A DNA stretch of 64,000 bases from Semisulcospira habei (GCA_036245525.1 BTPG01000003.1:135778873-135842872); one strand, 5' to 3'; counted from the first letter of the stretch, positions 30,080-41,149 are shown. Notes: generated from the sequence alone by a model not told the origin. Program-made: numbers and translations.

Positions 30080-30704
30080 TGTGTCCGCTCTGCCCATTCT
30101 CCCTACAGCTCCACTAGATTTGTTCCAGCAGAACCTGTTTGTAGCGACCATGCGTAGAAGATCATCTGCAGCCGCCTAAAAGGTGGTCTATAATGACACG
30201 TGGCACTTCGTGCCAGTCAAGACTTCTCTTTTAAGACCACGTTTTTCTTTCAAAAACGATGTTTGTTTTAAACAAGTTATGCTCTGTTTAATTTGTTTTA
30301 CATAGCTTCTATGTTTTATCTCAGCTACCCTAACTGTTCATTATTCTAGAATTTATATATATAGTCTTCATTCTTGGACAGAAGATGGTCCTCAATTGCG
30401 CATAGACTCATTTTGCTGGTTTTTTTTTTTTTTTTTTTTTTTTTTTTGTTCTTTCCCCGGTTCTTTTCATTTCTTTTATCTCTTACCGTCTTTTATGTAA
30501 TAAATGCGCCTTTAAGCTTCCGCCGTAATAGTTTCCAGTGCACTTCAGCGGGATATGATTGTGATGGAAACCCCTACGCTGCCTTTTTTTTTCATTTCCT
30601 GAGGTAATGTCCGAGTAGTTTTGTACGATCCCGTCTCTCTCGTTATTCCGTATCCACTGCTAGCGGTTGATGAAATTCGCGTTCTCGGCGAGTACCACCT
30701 ATCT
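30080..30704. other. no recognised gene; T-tract
   Basis: Poly-T tract at 30419-30447 and general AT richness. GTGGTCTATAATGACACGTG is a weak imperfect inverted repeat. Nothing coding. Confidence 0.5.
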
Positions 30705-30769
30705 GCGAGAGGCATAGATCTTCATGAGCCTCCGCAGTTGCGGGGGCTCATAAACATCTATGCCTCTTG
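30705..30769. repeat. family A hairpin
   Basis: GCGAGAGGCATAGATCTTCA and TAAACATCTATGCCTCTTGT; the inner stem has one mismatch (CCTCCGC/GCGGGGG). Confidence 0.9.
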
Positions 30770-30886
30770 TTTGGTTAGTTTACATGTGTTAAGCTCAGAC
30801 TGAGGTCGTCATTGCTGGCTTAATTGTACACGATCTTCCTCATTCCGAAGACCGAATTGACGTGGTTTCAATCTAGAATCTGGCTG

Positions 30887-30950
30887 CGTGAGGCATGTAT
30901 GCTCTCGAGCAGCTGACAGCTGGACCCTCAAGGACCTGTGTCTTGTGCTT
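30887..30950. repeat. family A remnant
   Basis: GCGTGAGGCATGTATGCTCT and TCAAGGACCTGTGTCTTGTG. The centre AGCAGCTGACAGCTGG remains foldable. Confidence 0.5.
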
Positions 30951-31226
30951 GCCTGATTTAGACCTGGCTTCCTCAGCCCGAAGAGGTCTTTTGGCTTCCA
31001 GTCTGGGCCCGGACTGCATTTTTTGGTGCAGTGGGCGAGAAAGCTAGGTGACGTTTATTTCGAATCGCGTGACATTCGCATTCACAATGAAGACGGCAGT
31101 CGTACGCCAAACTTCTTGAAACTTCCTCCTGAAAAGAAAAAACAAACAGATGTAAATATTACAGGAGCCTTGACAAGAAGCAGTGTTGATTTGCATTTAT
31201 CTGCTTTTTTCAAAGGCCTGTTGGGA

Positions 31227-31277
31227 TGCGTGCTTCTACTGGGCCCGTAAGGACCAAAATCACAGACTGGCGCACAT
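31227..31277. repeat. family D hairpin, decayed left arm
   Basis: CGTGCTTCTACTGGGCCC and CGTAAGGACCAAAATCACAG, ACTGGCGCACA. Confidence 0.6.
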
Positions 31278-31360
31278 TTGCTGACATAAGGAAGAAGGTT
31301 GCATTTCATTTTAGCTGCAGACAGCGCCGCGGAACAAGGAACCAGTTGCACTGACCCCAG

Positions 31361-31400
31361 CTGCAAGAAGCATGGATGCTCAATTCCTGCTGTTGCTAAG
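31361..31400. repeat. family A remnant, left arm
   Basis: GCAAGAAGCATGGATGCTCA, TTCCTGCTGTTGC; the right arm is lost. Confidence 0.45.
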
Positions 31401-31634
31401 GATCGCTCATTTACTTTCCACAGCTCTGCTGCTCCTACCGAGGATGTGACGAGGGTTGAAGTCAATGACGGATTGGAATGACGAGATTGCTGGATTTTCT
31501 CTGCAGCCGTCAAAATGTCGTCATTTGCATACTGCATGCAAATGGAACAGTCACATGGTAATCATAGGATTACGTCCCTTTAATTTCCTCCGTCTTTGGG
31601 GCGATTATGTAAGTAAATGAAGTCTATGGCCGTC

Positions 31635-31702
31635 GCCAAGAGGCATGGATTCTCATGAGCCCCTGCTTCTGCAGGGGCTCATGAGAATCTATGCCTCGTG
31701 GC
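31635..31702. repeat. family A hairpin
   Basis: GCCAAGAGGCATGGATTCTC and GAGAATCTATGCCTCGTGGC pair; inner GAGCCCCTGC/GCAGGGGCTC. Confidence 0.95.
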
Positions 31703-31709
31703 AGCGGTG

Positions 31710-32596
31710 TGAAAGGGAAAATCACGTCTCTGCACCTTCCGGTTTGTCCGCATGTCAGTTTAGAAAACTCTTGCACGTCTAGTGCCAACTGCTGATGACA
31801 TCTTATGTGACACATGTGTCTCGGTATCGCATAGCAGTTAATTATTTTAAAACTTAGAATCAGATCAAAGATAGTAGGTTGTGTCCTTGAAATTGAGGAC
31901 AGCTCAGATAGTGTAAGAGACCGCTGCGAATCAAACTTGAACGTTTGCCTCAAGATCTCAATAGAAGTTACTTCTCAAATGGAATCAGGCCAACGACAGT
32001 AGGTGTCTCTTGAAAATGAAGACAGTGGAACTGGCGTACGAGGACCGCCTCGTTTGGTCGCCGTGATCACTGCGGCATGCGCTGTCCTCCTGATAATCGT
32101 GCATCATGCAGTGAGCAATTTATATAAAAAGTTCATTGAAGACAGAAGCATAAAATTATGATGGAACATTCGACATCACTCAAGATCCTGTCAACAGACT
32201 GTGCGTCGTTTTGAGTCACTGTCTAAGGAGAAAGCCTGGACATGCTCCTGACCTGACTCGCCTCATAAATCATTCTGTTTTATCAACTCGACGTCCTGGT
32301 GACAGAAATTCAACTTTGAAAAAAACAAAAAACACTTGCTTCCAGTTTTAATTCACCCCCAATGAGAATCGCGGAGAAAGAAGGAGATGAAGAATTCGAC
32401 TCATAAATCATTCTGTCATTTCAATGTCATTGTGTGGAGAAAAAAAGGTTAAAGAAAGCAAACTTTCCTTTTGAGTCACCTAATAACCCTTCATGTCCTG
32501 GTTTTCACAAATTACACGTCTGAAACCACTGCGCACTGATCGAACAAGGTATCTGGGACCCAAAATAGAGCAGAAAAAAACAACAATATAGGACTA
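31710..32596. other. no recognised gene
   Basis: The tag CTCATAAATCATTCTGT occurs at about 32263 and 32400 and a diverged CTCATAAATCTTTCTTT at 32878; GTGTCYTTGAAATTGAGGACA-type text recurs (31889, 32009). This looks like an old degraded repeat of unknown type. Confidence 0.4.
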
Positions 32597-32660
32597 ACAA
32601 GACACATAAATCCTCATGAACCTCCCCCTCCCCCTCATGAGGGTTTATGTCTAGTCTTGC
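32597..32660. repeat. family A hairpin with altered centre
   Basis: ACAAGACACATAAATCCTCA and TGAGGGTTTATGTCTAGTCT pair. AAATCCTCATGA/TCATGAGGGTTT retain pairing by changes in both arms; the centre is a pyrimidine run CCTCCCCCTCCCCC. Confidence 0.8.
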
Positions 32661-32789
32661 AGATGGGTAGCATTCGCCTTATAAGTTTATGTCTGCCATT
32701 CTGGATCGTATAAGCCTACTCCGTATCGTCATGGTGTGTCAACGTCTGCGATCGACAACACCTCCGTCCCATCACACCCCCCCCCCTTT

Positions 32790-32793
<4 letters not shown>

Positions 32794-32855
<62 letters not shown>
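32794..32855. repeat. (CA)n microsatellite
   Basis: About 31 CA units after a C-rich tract. Confidence 0.98.
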
Positions 32856-32856
<1 letters not shown>

Positions 32857-33247
32857 GCTTTTCCCTGCTGTCTCTTCCTCATAAATCTTTCTTTGACAGT
32901 TCGAGTGACATTTTCATTTTGAGAAGGTTGAAGGGACGGGGGAGGTTGGAAGGGAGGGGGGGGGGGGGGTTCCGAATGGTGTGAGGTCTAATTTTAGCGT
33001 TCGTTTCCACAATACTAAGGCATGAATTGGGATTTTTTTGTGGGAGATCCGTTTCGTGTGCATTTTGATTTTCAATCCAATCCAGTCGAAGTTGATCTGT
33101 ACACCTCTGTGACGAAACAGCCCCACTTTTACCCCTCGTGTAAATGGGCAGCTACCTTGCCTTCAGGGGGGAAAGCCGAGCTGTGCATACAGGCGCATTT
33201 TAGAGAGCAGAGTACAAGAAACAGACGTTTGTAAAAAAAAATTCTCT

Positions 33248-33306
33248 CTGCCGCAGACCGTGTATAGGCAGGAAAACGCTGTATAATAGCCTATACACGG
33301 TCTGCG
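33248..33306. repeat. isolated palindrome
   Basis: CCGCAGACCGTGTATAGGC and GCCTATACACGGTCTGCG form an 18-bp perfect stem around an AT-rich loop of about 20 nt. I see no other copy here. Confidence 0.85.
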
Positions 33307-33472
33307 CTATATTAATAACAAAATAACGGGGCAATAACGAAAATGTACAGGGCGCATACCCACCTTCTCATGAGCTATGGTCGCTTTATTGTGTTCAGTC
33401 TGTGTGAAAAATGGTAGTGTCTCTGTAGACTATGTTAATAGTTTTACTGGTAAAAGAAAGGTTAACTGATTC

Positions 33473-33475
33473 TGT

Positions 33476-33506
<31 letters not shown>

Positions 33507-33620
33507 GGCGAGCTCGCAAAGGGGCAGAACAAGCTAGCATCTAATGGGTAAAGATAACCTGGCGGAAGGTTGAGGGAGAGCGGGAGGAGGGCTAGGGTTT
33601 GGGGGGTATGGGGGGGGGGG
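33473..33620. repeat. TG and G-rich low-complexity region
   Basis: Short (TG)n at 33473-33490, poly-G at 33490-33508 and G-rich sequence to 33620. Confidence 0.85.
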
Positions 33621-33779
33621 ATGTCATATCTACGGACATGAGGACCCCCCTGAGCACACGGGGCGTCGAGTAAGTGCCGGAGATTGGCGATAAGCCGCAC
33701 GACCATCAGGAGAGGCGCCCCTCAAACCCTGACGATCTCCACCGTCTGAGAAACACAGATGTGAGTGCCTCAGTAACCA

Positions 33780-33845
33780 GCAAGAGGTACAGATTCTCAT
33801 GAGCTCTTACGAATGCAGCGGCCCATGAGAATCTATGCCTCTTGC
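33780..33845. repeat. family A hairpin
   Basis: GCAAGAGGTACAGATTCTCA and TGAGAATCTATGCCTCTTGC; the inner stem has decayed to GAGCTCTTAC/GCAGCGGCCC. Confidence 0.85.
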
Positions 33846-33849
33846 AGAT

Positions 33850-34296
33850 GGAAGCGTCCTGACCCCCGTGTTAAAGAGCCTGATTGGTACTGCATGTTGC
33901 GGGGGTCGTAAAAGAGACAAGGTCTGATACTTTTAGCAGGAAGGGTCGGTTTGGGCGCGGGCAGCCTTTTAATCCTGACACGGACCAATTTAGGAAGAGG
34001 CCCAGAATGGTGTTCGCGCTTTCGCTTTCAGCGGTCAGCTGCTGAAGCTCGATTGATTATGGTAGCGCAGATATAGTGGCTCGTTAGCTTGTCTGCAGCC
34101 GCCAGGCTCATCTCTCGCTGTTTTTTTTTTTTTTTAAGTTTGTTTTCAACTTCGATCTGTAGATTCTTTGATGTTTAGCTTGACGTACAGTTCTGACGCC
34201 GGCAAGAGGAATCGAGAGGACAAAGCTAGGCAAAGGTAATTGGACAGAACCTGTTTTGAACGACCAGCCTTATAATGTATGGGAAATCACCTGTCA
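33850..34296. other. no recognised gene
   Basis: Short poly-T near 34121. Nothing recognised. Confidence 0.4.
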
Positions 34297-34503
34297 TTAA
34301 CTCATTCTACCCAAGACACAACACAGCAAGATAAAGATCGACCATGAAGTTCAAGGGTGATGCCAGAATAGCTTGGCGCCTATAGGCGCCAAGCTATTCT
34401 GGCATCACCCTTGAACTATCATGGTCGATCTGTGTCCTGCACTGCAACGCAGTCTTCAGAGGACGACTTCAGGGGATTCCGGTCTTGGGGTAGAATGAGT
34501 TAA
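34297..34503. mobile_element. family K (B-related) TTAA element, complete
   Basis: TTAACTCATTCTACCCAAG to TTGGGGTAGAATGAGTTAA. The stem GTTCAAGGGTGATGCCAGAA, TAGCTTGGCGCC pairs with GGCGCCAAGCTA, TTCTGGCATCACCCTTGAAC. Compared with B: GGGTGATGCC/GGCATCACCC and AGAATAGC/GCTATTCT instead of GGGTAGTGCC and AGATTAGC, on both arms. Confidence 0.92.
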
Positions 34504-34504
34504 A

Positions 34505-35159
34505 GACCATCATTTGGCTAGGTGCATGTAGCTTTGTTGGGGCCCTCAAGATTTCTCTGGAGAAAGCATCTGTCTTTCAAGACTTTTTTCCTTTGCAAAA
34601 CAATTGATTGCTAAAGATATGTTTAACTGCATTTCAAAACAGTGATTCCAGTTTGGGGACCTGACCTGTTCTTCGACAGCTTTGGGGGTAATTCGGACCC
34701 GTTAGATAGAATGTGTTTTTACCAAAGCGAGATCATCTTAGTCTCATTACTAGCCGGTGCCTTTTTTATTAAAAAAAAAAAAAAGAGAAAGAGATTAGAT
34801 ACCACCTTCTAACATGAAACAGGGGAACACATCATTATTGAGTACGATAGTCTTGATACTGTTCTTTTTTTAATGTCTTTTAACTCTGTGTTTTCTGTGT
34901 TTGAGAGGCGCAAATTTGAACATACTTAGGTGAGTGTGCTGGGAAAAAAAAACAACCCTCATAAAGCAGATATCAGCGAAAAAGGCGTCCGGAGCAGATA
35001 ACAAGAAAAAAGGTTTTCTACCAAGACTGACCGGGTGCCATCATAAATTTCATGTTTGATAACTTCGCACTGTTGCAGAGGTGGAGTCGCGCCCCTTTCT
35101 GCCAATTAAGGGGAGATAAGGAGGTGTGAGGGATAACTGCCGCTGCGAACGTTAATCAA
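34505..35159. other. no recognised gene
   Basis: TACCAAAGCGAGATCATC near 34720 may be a family E arm stub. Poly-A at 34769-34784. Nothing else. Confidence 0.4.
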
Positions 35160-35200
35160 TTGGTTGCTGGTCTGTGGTTTTGGAACTTACGGCCGTAGGC
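35160..35200. repeat. family D, left arm only
   Basis: TTGCTGGTCTGTGGTTTTGG, AACTTACGGCCGTAGGC. Confidence 0.65.
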
Positions 35201-35306
35201 GATTCAATTACAATATGCTCGGAGGCTGTCTTAGCCACCCACTTAAGAAAGTATTTTTCCAAGTTTCAAGCTTGTGTGTACAGAAATATTCCGAGATTCT
35301 CTTGTT

Positions 35307-35374
35307 TACATACATACGCACACAGATACATACGCTCATACATACATACGCACATACATACATACGCACATACG
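35307..35374. repeat. (CATA)n/(CGCA) microsatellite
   Basis: Interrupted CATACATACGCA units. Confidence 0.9.
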
Positions 35375-35506
35375 GCGCTTCAGCAGCGAGGTTAGCGTAA
35401 CTAGACATGACGTAATTTTTATCTTGTTACTTCAATCGTAGAGGTTTGGCCTGCTCGCCTTGACATCATGGACATGCTATTAAATTCGCCCCACCGCGAC
35501 CCGTTC

Positions 35507-35541
35507 TAAAAAGTCCCTTCTATAAATAGAAGGGACTTAAA
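35507..35541. repeat. small perfect palindrome
   Basis: AAAGTCCCTTCTAT, AAAT, then AGAAGGGACTT. Not assignable to another family. Confidence 0.75.
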
Positions 35542-35644
35542 AACCTTGACTTCTAGAGAAAGCCAAACAGTGCCAGTGACGTAAAAGAGGCAACTCCGTC
35601 ACCACGCAGACATTAACATAATACTCTAAATATGCATGCATCTC

Positions 35645-35699
35645 CAAGAGGCATAGATCCTCATGTGCCCTGAGGGCGCATGAACATCTATGCCTCTTG
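35645..35699. repeat. family A hairpin, centre shortened
   Basis: CAAGAGGCATAGATCCTCAT and GCATGAACATCTATGCCTCT, around GTGCCCTGAGGGCGCA, a shortened inner stem of the GTGCCC subtype. Confidence 0.88.
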
Positions 35700-35981
35700 A
35701 GGATGTTTGGAGCGGGCGCATGCACGCACGCACGCACACGCATACACACACATTGACGCGCTTTCAGAAGAGCATGCAGGTGTACTTAGTATAGCTTGTA
35801 GCTAGGTAAAGACAACTTGATTTCACACAAATTCATAGCAAGACTGAAATTGTACCGTGAAATTTTAGTTTTGTCACCATTTTCGCAAGTCTTGAAGCGA
35901 AAGCGAAACTCATATCACGTTAAATAAGAACAAAACAAAAAATACGCCATGACAAATGACGTTTGACAAACTAATGACGCG

Positions 35982-36095
35982 TATGCCAGGGTAGTGCTAG
36001 ATTAGAGGACGCCATCAGGCGCCAAACTATTCTGGCACTACCCTGGAATTATCATGATCGATTGATCTCTTGCTGTAGTGCGCCTGAGCTAACAT
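35982..36095. mobile_element. family B remnant
   Basis: CCAGGGTAGTGCTAGATTAG and GGCGCCAAACTATTCTGGCA, CTACCCTGG, ATTATCATGATCG; CCAGGG/CCCTGG is a paired change. Termini are decayed (GAGCTAACATTTTTAA). Confidence 0.7.
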
Positions 36096-36119
36096 TTTTA
36101 ATCAGTCAGAAGAATTGCT

Positions 36120-36345
36120 TTTGTGTGTGCGTGTCACGCTTGCGTGCGTGTGTTTGTGTATGTGCGTGCGTGCGGTCGCGCGCATGTGTGTGTGGGTGTT
36201 TTATTGGGGGGGGGGGGAGGGGGGATGTGTGTGTGTTTCGCTTTTGTTTGTTTTTATTTTTGTGGGTTTTTTTGTTTGTTCGGGGTTGTTATTTTTTTGT
36301 TTTGTTTTGTTTTGTTTTTTTGTTTGGTGGGGTTGTTTTTTTTTT

Positions 36346-36384
<39 letters not shown>

Positions 36385-36398
36385 GGGGGGGGGGGGGG
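36120..36398. repeat. GT-, T- and G-rich low-complexity block
   Basis: TGTGTGCG repeats, a poly-G run at 36206-36222, long poly-T/TTTTG tracts and a terminal G-run at 36384-36399. The phenylalanine-rich open frames are artefacts. Confidence 0.95.
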
Positions 36399-36751
36399 GT
36401 GCAGCTACAGAGACAGTCCTTCTCAAATACGTCGTGACTTCAGAAAACATCAGCTGGTGAAATCCTGTAAGCAGCTCTCTCTCCCTTGTGTTAATTACAG
36501 ATGGCTAATAATCAGATCTGGTAGCTCTGTTCTCGGTGACACCCTGCTGTGGTCGCCCTGTATTTGACGGTCTCTTGCACCTGATACCACAACCCCCCCA
36601 CCCCCTCTTTCACTCCCCCGCTTTCTTGCAGACACGAACACGGGTTGTTCACAAATTCTCTACCTACGTTTCTATTCGGTCCCCAGCTACAGACTAAACA
36701 TGTAATGATTCCTTACTTTGAGGATGTGAATGGAACTGAGATTTAATGGCA

Positions 36752-36818
36752 GCAAGAGGCATAGATTCTCATCAGCCCCTGCTTCCGGCAGGGGCTGATG
36801 AGAATCTATGCCTCTTGT
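36752..36818. repeat. family A hairpin
   Basis: GCAAGAGGCATAGATTCTCA and TGAGAATCTATGCCTCTTG; ATCAGCCCCTGC/GCAGGGGCTGAT carries a paired G-to-C / C-to-G change relative to ATGAGCCCC. Confidence 0.97.
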
Positions 36819-37133
36819 AGATGGAAAAGTTAGGAGCTGTCCATGTGGTGTTAGGTTGGTCTCCTGCAAGACACTAGACGTTGACTACAAATGAATACAA
36901 AAAGACATTGACTGCAAATGAATACACGTCTCACTAAAAGAAGAGAGTGAGTGGGGGAAGGAGAAAGAGGAAAGTGGAGGGAGGGAGGGGGAGAGATCCG
37001 AGTCTGTTTCTCGAAAATCTATAAGATGTATACATGTTGATAGAGAATCAGTGATCTTCACTTTTCAGCGGTAAAAGTACATACACAGTGTGTGGCAATG
37101 CCGTCCAGACAACTAACCAGATGTGTTACGGAC

Positions 37134-37193
37134 ACAGAGAGACAGACAGACAGACGCACAGACTCGGAGAGTGAGAGACGAAAACAGAGAGAC

Positions 37194-37231
<38 letters not shown>

Positions 37232-37340
37232 GAACAGAGAGAGAGAGAGACAGAGAGAGAGACAGCGAGACTAAGTAAGAGAGATATGGAGAGGCAAAAA
37301 CAGAGAGGCTCAAAAAGAGGGAGAGACAGACAGACAGATG
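37134..37340. repeat. GA/GACA-rich microsatellite cluster
   Basis: (GACA)n, (GA)n at 37195-37220, a G-run, then interrupted GAGA/GACAGA repeats. Confidence 0.95.
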
Positions 37341-37534
37341 AGGCAGACTGATAAATGACCATTTCTGCTATTTCTGTATTCGTTGCCCAGTCTGGTTTTT
37401 TAGGATTTGTTTTCAACAGCATTAATAATTCAGCAACTAATTACTGTCTTCGCAGTGTTAAAACTAAACCTGGCCCGAGGTGAGAGGAGCGGTGGCAAAT
37501 GGATCGGGATATCTCACAAGCACACATTACCATC

Positions 37535-37575
37535 TGAAAGACGCATAGATTCTCATGAGAACATGTGCCTTTTGC
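37535..37575. repeat. family A hairpin, centre deleted
   Basis: GAAAGACGCATAGATTCTCA, TGAGAACATGTGCCTTTTGC; inner stem absent. Confidence 0.8.
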
Positions 37576-37785
37576 CCGTGATCAATGTGCTTATTTTCTC
37601 CTTGAACAAAGAAGTTTTCCCGTTGATTTGAAGGTCAGGGTTTTAAGTCGGTCGGATTTGCTCGATAGGACTAGAACAGTAAGGTTGAACACTGGCATGT
37701 ACACTTCGCCGCGCACGCGTGCAGGAAAAAAACAAAAACGTGAGTGCGCATATATGCAAAAGTGCACACGCTCTCCTCGTCTAGT

Positions 37786-37822
37786 GGTGTGCTGGACTGT
37801 GATTTTGGACCTACAGGGCCTA
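37786..37822. repeat. family D, left arm only
   Basis: GTGTGCTGGACTGTGATTTT, GGACCTACAGGG. Confidence 0.6.
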
Positions 37823-37981
37823 CTAGGAACCTACATCTACCGCGAGGAGTTTGATCTACTCCCGCCCACCAAGCAAAATAGCGCCTCTCCATCGTACAGC
37901 GGAGCTTCAACTTCAAGGTCCTTTATTGTGTGACCGGAGACAACGAGACCGCCACGTTCATCAGGGACCTCCGTCCACTTC

Positions 37982-38052
37982 TAGCGTACTGGGCTGTGAT
38001 TTTGGACCTTTTGGCTGAAAGGCGCAAGGCACAAAACCACAGATAAACGCAT
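37982..38052. repeat. family D hairpin, diverged
   Basis: GTACTGGGCTGTGATTTTGG and ACAAAACCACAGATAAACGC, around TTTTGGCTGAAAGG. Confidence 0.65.
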
Positions 38053-38239
38053 AGTATTGTTGTCTCATTTTCCCCAGAGCTGTAAGTCCAACTCACAAAC
38101 CGGCCAGAACAGTGTTCGGCTTACCGTCCTCTTGGGACTGCCTACAGTCATCTTTGTCCTTTCACAAATTAGAACCTCGGTCTGATTGGAAGGCAAAGGT
38201 GTAAAATGTAGCCGCAAGTGACAAATATCTACACAACAC

Positions 38240-38281
38240 CCCTCTTCATGCAGAGGCTCATGAAGATCTGTGTCACTTGGT
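38240..38281. repeat. family A remnant, right arm
   Basis: GCAGAGGCTCATGAAGATCT, GTGTCACTTG. Confidence 0.5.
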
Positions 38282-38429
38282 GACGGATACCGTTTGACTC
38301 AAGACTGACTTTCTAAGCATGCAGTGACCGCTGTCCGTCCCTTTGGGCACTGGTTGCCCGTGCCCATTGTATCTTCATGCCCTGTGATTAGCAGCCCGCC
38401 AGTAGCGCTGAGCAAAGGTACTCGCGCCG

Positions 38430-38482
38430 ATGTCTGCCGCAGTCGGCCCGTGATTCGCGGTCAACTGCGGCAGAACTCGGCC
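38430..38482. repeat. isolated inverted repeat
   Basis: TCTGCCGCAGT and ACTGCGGCAGA, flanked by CGATG/CTCGG; not assignable to another family. Confidence 0.6.
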
Positions 38483-38615
38483 CGGTGATCGTTTGCTTAC
38501 TAGGTAACAATGCAGTTTGAAGTCAATTAACTTCAGTCGCAGAAATGAAACTGATCGTTGCCTTCATGGAAAGAACAGAGGTGTAAGTTTAATCGAAGGG
38601 GCCCCTACCCTGCCA

Positions 38616-38680
38616 GCCAGAGGCATAGATTCTCATGAGCCCCTGCAATGCAGGCGCTCATGAGAATCTGTGCCTCTTGC
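38616..38680. repeat. family A hairpin
   Basis: GCCAGAGGCATAGATTCTCA and TGAGAATCTGTGCCTCTTGC; inner CCCCTGCAATGCAGGCG. Confidence 0.93.
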
Positions 38681-38689
38681 AGGTCGATT

Positions 38690-39440
38690 GGTCTAGATGG
38701 GAAGTTCGAGGGTGCCGTTTAATCAACTCAAGAATGAAAGATCCTTAGGGCACACTGTAAAAGTTTGCGTGACAGCTTTTGTGCTGATCTGTCCATTCTT
38801 TGAAGAAGCGATCAGAATTGTCTGCTTCCTGAAAATGAAAATAAAATAACCGCCATGTGTAGTAGACAGAGAAGAGCAAAACAGTGAGCACAAAATTTGT
38901 CGGGTAAAATCGTGTATTGCCACCCTCCACCTACCCATCGAACCCCCCAACGGCAGCTGATCATTCTAGATTAACCGTGTGTTGTTGTTTGCGCGTGCGT
39001 GTATGTATGGGTGTTTCTATCTTTGTGTCGCTTGTTCTTTGTCCAGCCAGGATCCATCTACATTTCAATTATACATATTTTCAACTATGTTTTCTAAATA
39101 CTAATACATGTGTAATTATTATTGTTGATTTTCATTAATGTTCCTTTTTTCTTTGTTTGTTACAGGTAAGTCATCTCGATATGGTCTTCTGATCCGTGAG
39201 TTGCTGAGTGTTCGTTGTGTCTCGTATGTTCGAATATCCTTCGTCTGTCAGTCGTCCGTCCTTCCTTCCATGCGTTCTGTGTGTTCGCATGTCTGTGTCA
39301 TTGTGCGTTTGTTGTCCTGGGGTCTGTCTGTCCTGTTCTTCATCTGTCCTTTGGAGTGTCAGTCCGGTTTTGTTTTTGTTTTTTTATTTGTTTTTTTTTT
39401 TTTTATATAAAAGCTGCAACACGTCTCAGATAATATTTTG
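38690..39440. other. no recognised gene
   Basis: Pyrimidine-rich sequence around 39140-39420 with a splice-like TTTGTTACAGGTAAGT at 39157-39172. No supporting exon on either side. Confidence 0.4.
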
Positions 39441-39547
39441 TTAAATCATTCAAGGCTGATAGAGTAGCTGCTGAAGTATCGTATAGCGTTATAGGCGGAA
39501 CGCTATACGGCACTTTCGCAGCTATTGATGGGTCTTGAATGAGTTAA
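39441..39547. mobile_element. family G palindrome with TTAA ends
   Basis: TTAAATCATTCAAGGC to CTTGAATGAGTTAA. The inner GTATAGCGTT/AACGCTATAC stem surrounds ATAGGCGG; TAGCTGC/GCAGCTA lie outside it. Confidence 0.8.
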
Positions 39548-39719
39548 ATCTGCTTTCTCCCCAGTGACAAGTTTAGTTGTACACTGCATGCATTGTTCCT
39601 CCATCGGGCAAAATTAAATGACCGCCAGCAGTGTTGTCCACCCCATCAAACCGCTCTGCAACCTTGTGATGAGATGGCGGTTTTCAATTGACAGCATTTG
39701 GACCAAACACCGTCCACCT

Positions 39720-39784
39720 GCGAGTGGCGCAGATCCTCGTGAACCCTGCGAGCGCAAGGGTTCATGAGGATCTGTGCCACTCGC
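39720..39784. repeat. family A hairpin, strongly covaried
   Basis: GCGAGTGGCGCAGATCCTCG and TGAGGATCTGTGCCACTCGC; GAACCCTTGCGC-type centre. GAGTGGC/GCCACTC and GAACCC/GGGTTC differ from the family consensus on both arms. Confidence 0.93.
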
Positions 39785-40044
39785 GATTATTGGCGGGACT
39801 ACATTTACATCCCCAGTTTGCGCTAATCATTCGGGTCGATTCTGCGACTGTTTAACCGCTCAATCAACTTGCCCAACCTCCCCTGGGCGACGGGCAGGAT
39901 TTAGTTGCAAGACGGCATGACCGCCCATAGCTGTTCAAGTCAAAGTGACCGGTGGTCTGCGTGTCCCTCCCTAAACCCGCGCTAAGACACGAAAGCCGGG
40001 CCAGAAAGGTGACTGTCAAGCGTGCACAGTGCAAGGGAGCAACC

Positions 40045-40092
40045 AAACAAGGAAAGAAAGAAACACGCTTAAGAACACGGACAAAACAGTTT
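40045..40092. repeat. family H, left arm only
   Basis: CCAAACAAGGAAAGAAAGAA, ACACGCTTAAGAACACGGAC; no mirror arm found. Confidence 0.5.
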
Positions 40093-40238
40093 AAGAAAAT
40101 AGCCGGCAAAGAAGGAAACGCAAGAAGAACAAACGTGTTTCTGTCAATATGTTGGTTATTTCCTCGAGCTAAGACGAGTGTGTGCCGTTTACACGCCAAC
40201 AAAGTAAGCCGGGCAAGATTGTGTCAGAGATAAGAGTA

Positions 40239-40266
40239 TGACTCATGAGGATCTATGCCTTTTGCT
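40239..40266. repeat. family A, right arm only
   Basis: GACTCATGAGGATCTATGCC, TTTTGC. The flank CTGATTTCACTTTGTACC matches flanks of full copies. Confidence 0.7.
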
Positions 40267-40360
40267 GATTTCACTTTGTACCTATGTTTCTTGGACGCCT
40301 GGGGATCTTTATATATTTTAATGAAATTCATTTCGCTCGGTGTTCTGTAGTGCAAAGTCC

Positions 40361-40524
40361 TTAAACCGTATAACCCCAAAGACGCATTTCCGAATTTTGG
40401 AGATGTCACCTAACACGATTATCTACCAATTGCAGAGATGGATCGACCGCGCTAATTCGAGGGTAGTGCCAGATTAGCCTGGCGCCGTCAATCTATGTTG
40501 TAGTGCGTCGGGGCTATGTGGGTT
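40361..40524. mobile_element. family B element lacking the right hairpin arm
   Basis: TTAAACCGTATAACCCCAAAG; GCTAATTCGAGGGTAGTGCC, AGATTAGCCTGGCGCC, then straight to TGTAGTGCGTCGGGGC and GGGTTA. The mirror image of the loss at 22148-22318. Confidence 0.8.
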
Positions 40525-40529
40525 ACAGG

Positions 40530-41020
40530 AATGCACTAACCTTCATTTGGACAAACTTTACGGTCTAGTGCAATCGACGTTCGTGGAAGGACTCTCGGCC
40601 AACAACCAGCGCACCACAATGCGTTGAAGAATTTTATGGACCACTCCATGTTGCGTCTTACAGCCAGTACTGTGAAAACGTAGAATCTACTCAATATGTA
40701 CGATAGATTCGCGAAGGATTCAGTCAGTGTGCCGACAGCGGTTGCCTCTACCAGTTATTCAGATTGAAGTGACTTCGCTTGGTTTTGGGGTGCGACTGTA
40801 TTGGAGTACATCTCTTGCGCCTCAGGTTGAGGAAGTGGTGGGAGTTTGAAGTCTAGTGCAGACAACGAGGTGAAGAGTTTTATGAGCCGGGGTCCCTTGT
40901 CCTCAGAAATTGGAGGCAATAAACCAGGGGACGAGCAACGCCCCAAAGACGTCACAGGTTTCAGACCCAAATGGCCTCCTTCGTCTGAGAAGTAGTGATA
41001 TAAATGGGAATGCTACTTGC
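40530..41020. other. no recognised gene
   Basis: Nothing recognised. Confidence 0.4.
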
Positions 41021-41021
41021 C

Positions 41022-41082
41022 AGGGCCGTCCATTACCACTTCGGTGCTGTGGACGTTAAACCCCGAACTAACCGAACCAACC
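41022..41082 (+). mobile_element. 3' fragment of the SINE family found at 61824
   Basis: GGGCCGTCCATTACCACTTC, GGTGCTGTGGACGTTAAACC, CCGAACTAACCGAACCAACC. It ends against a family A hairpin. Confidence 0.8.
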
Positions 41083-41149
41083 AGCAAAAGGAACAGAGTC
41101 GCATTTGCCCCTGCGACTGCAGGGGCTCATGATAATCTATGCCTCTTGC
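41083..41149. repeat. family A hairpin
   Basis: GCAAAAGGAACAGAGTCGCA and ATGATAATCTATGCCTCTTG; the inner CCCCTGC/GCAGGGG is perfect. Confidence 0.85.

Noticed and set aside
36062..36567. Three overlapping 100-150 codon frames rich in Phe, Cys and Gly
   Set aside because: Produced by GT, poly-T and poly-G tracts.
39157..39172. Strong-looking splice acceptor directly followed by a donor (TTACAGGTAAGT)
   Set aside because: No open exon with recognisable protein on either side; expected by chance in pyrimidine-rich DNA.
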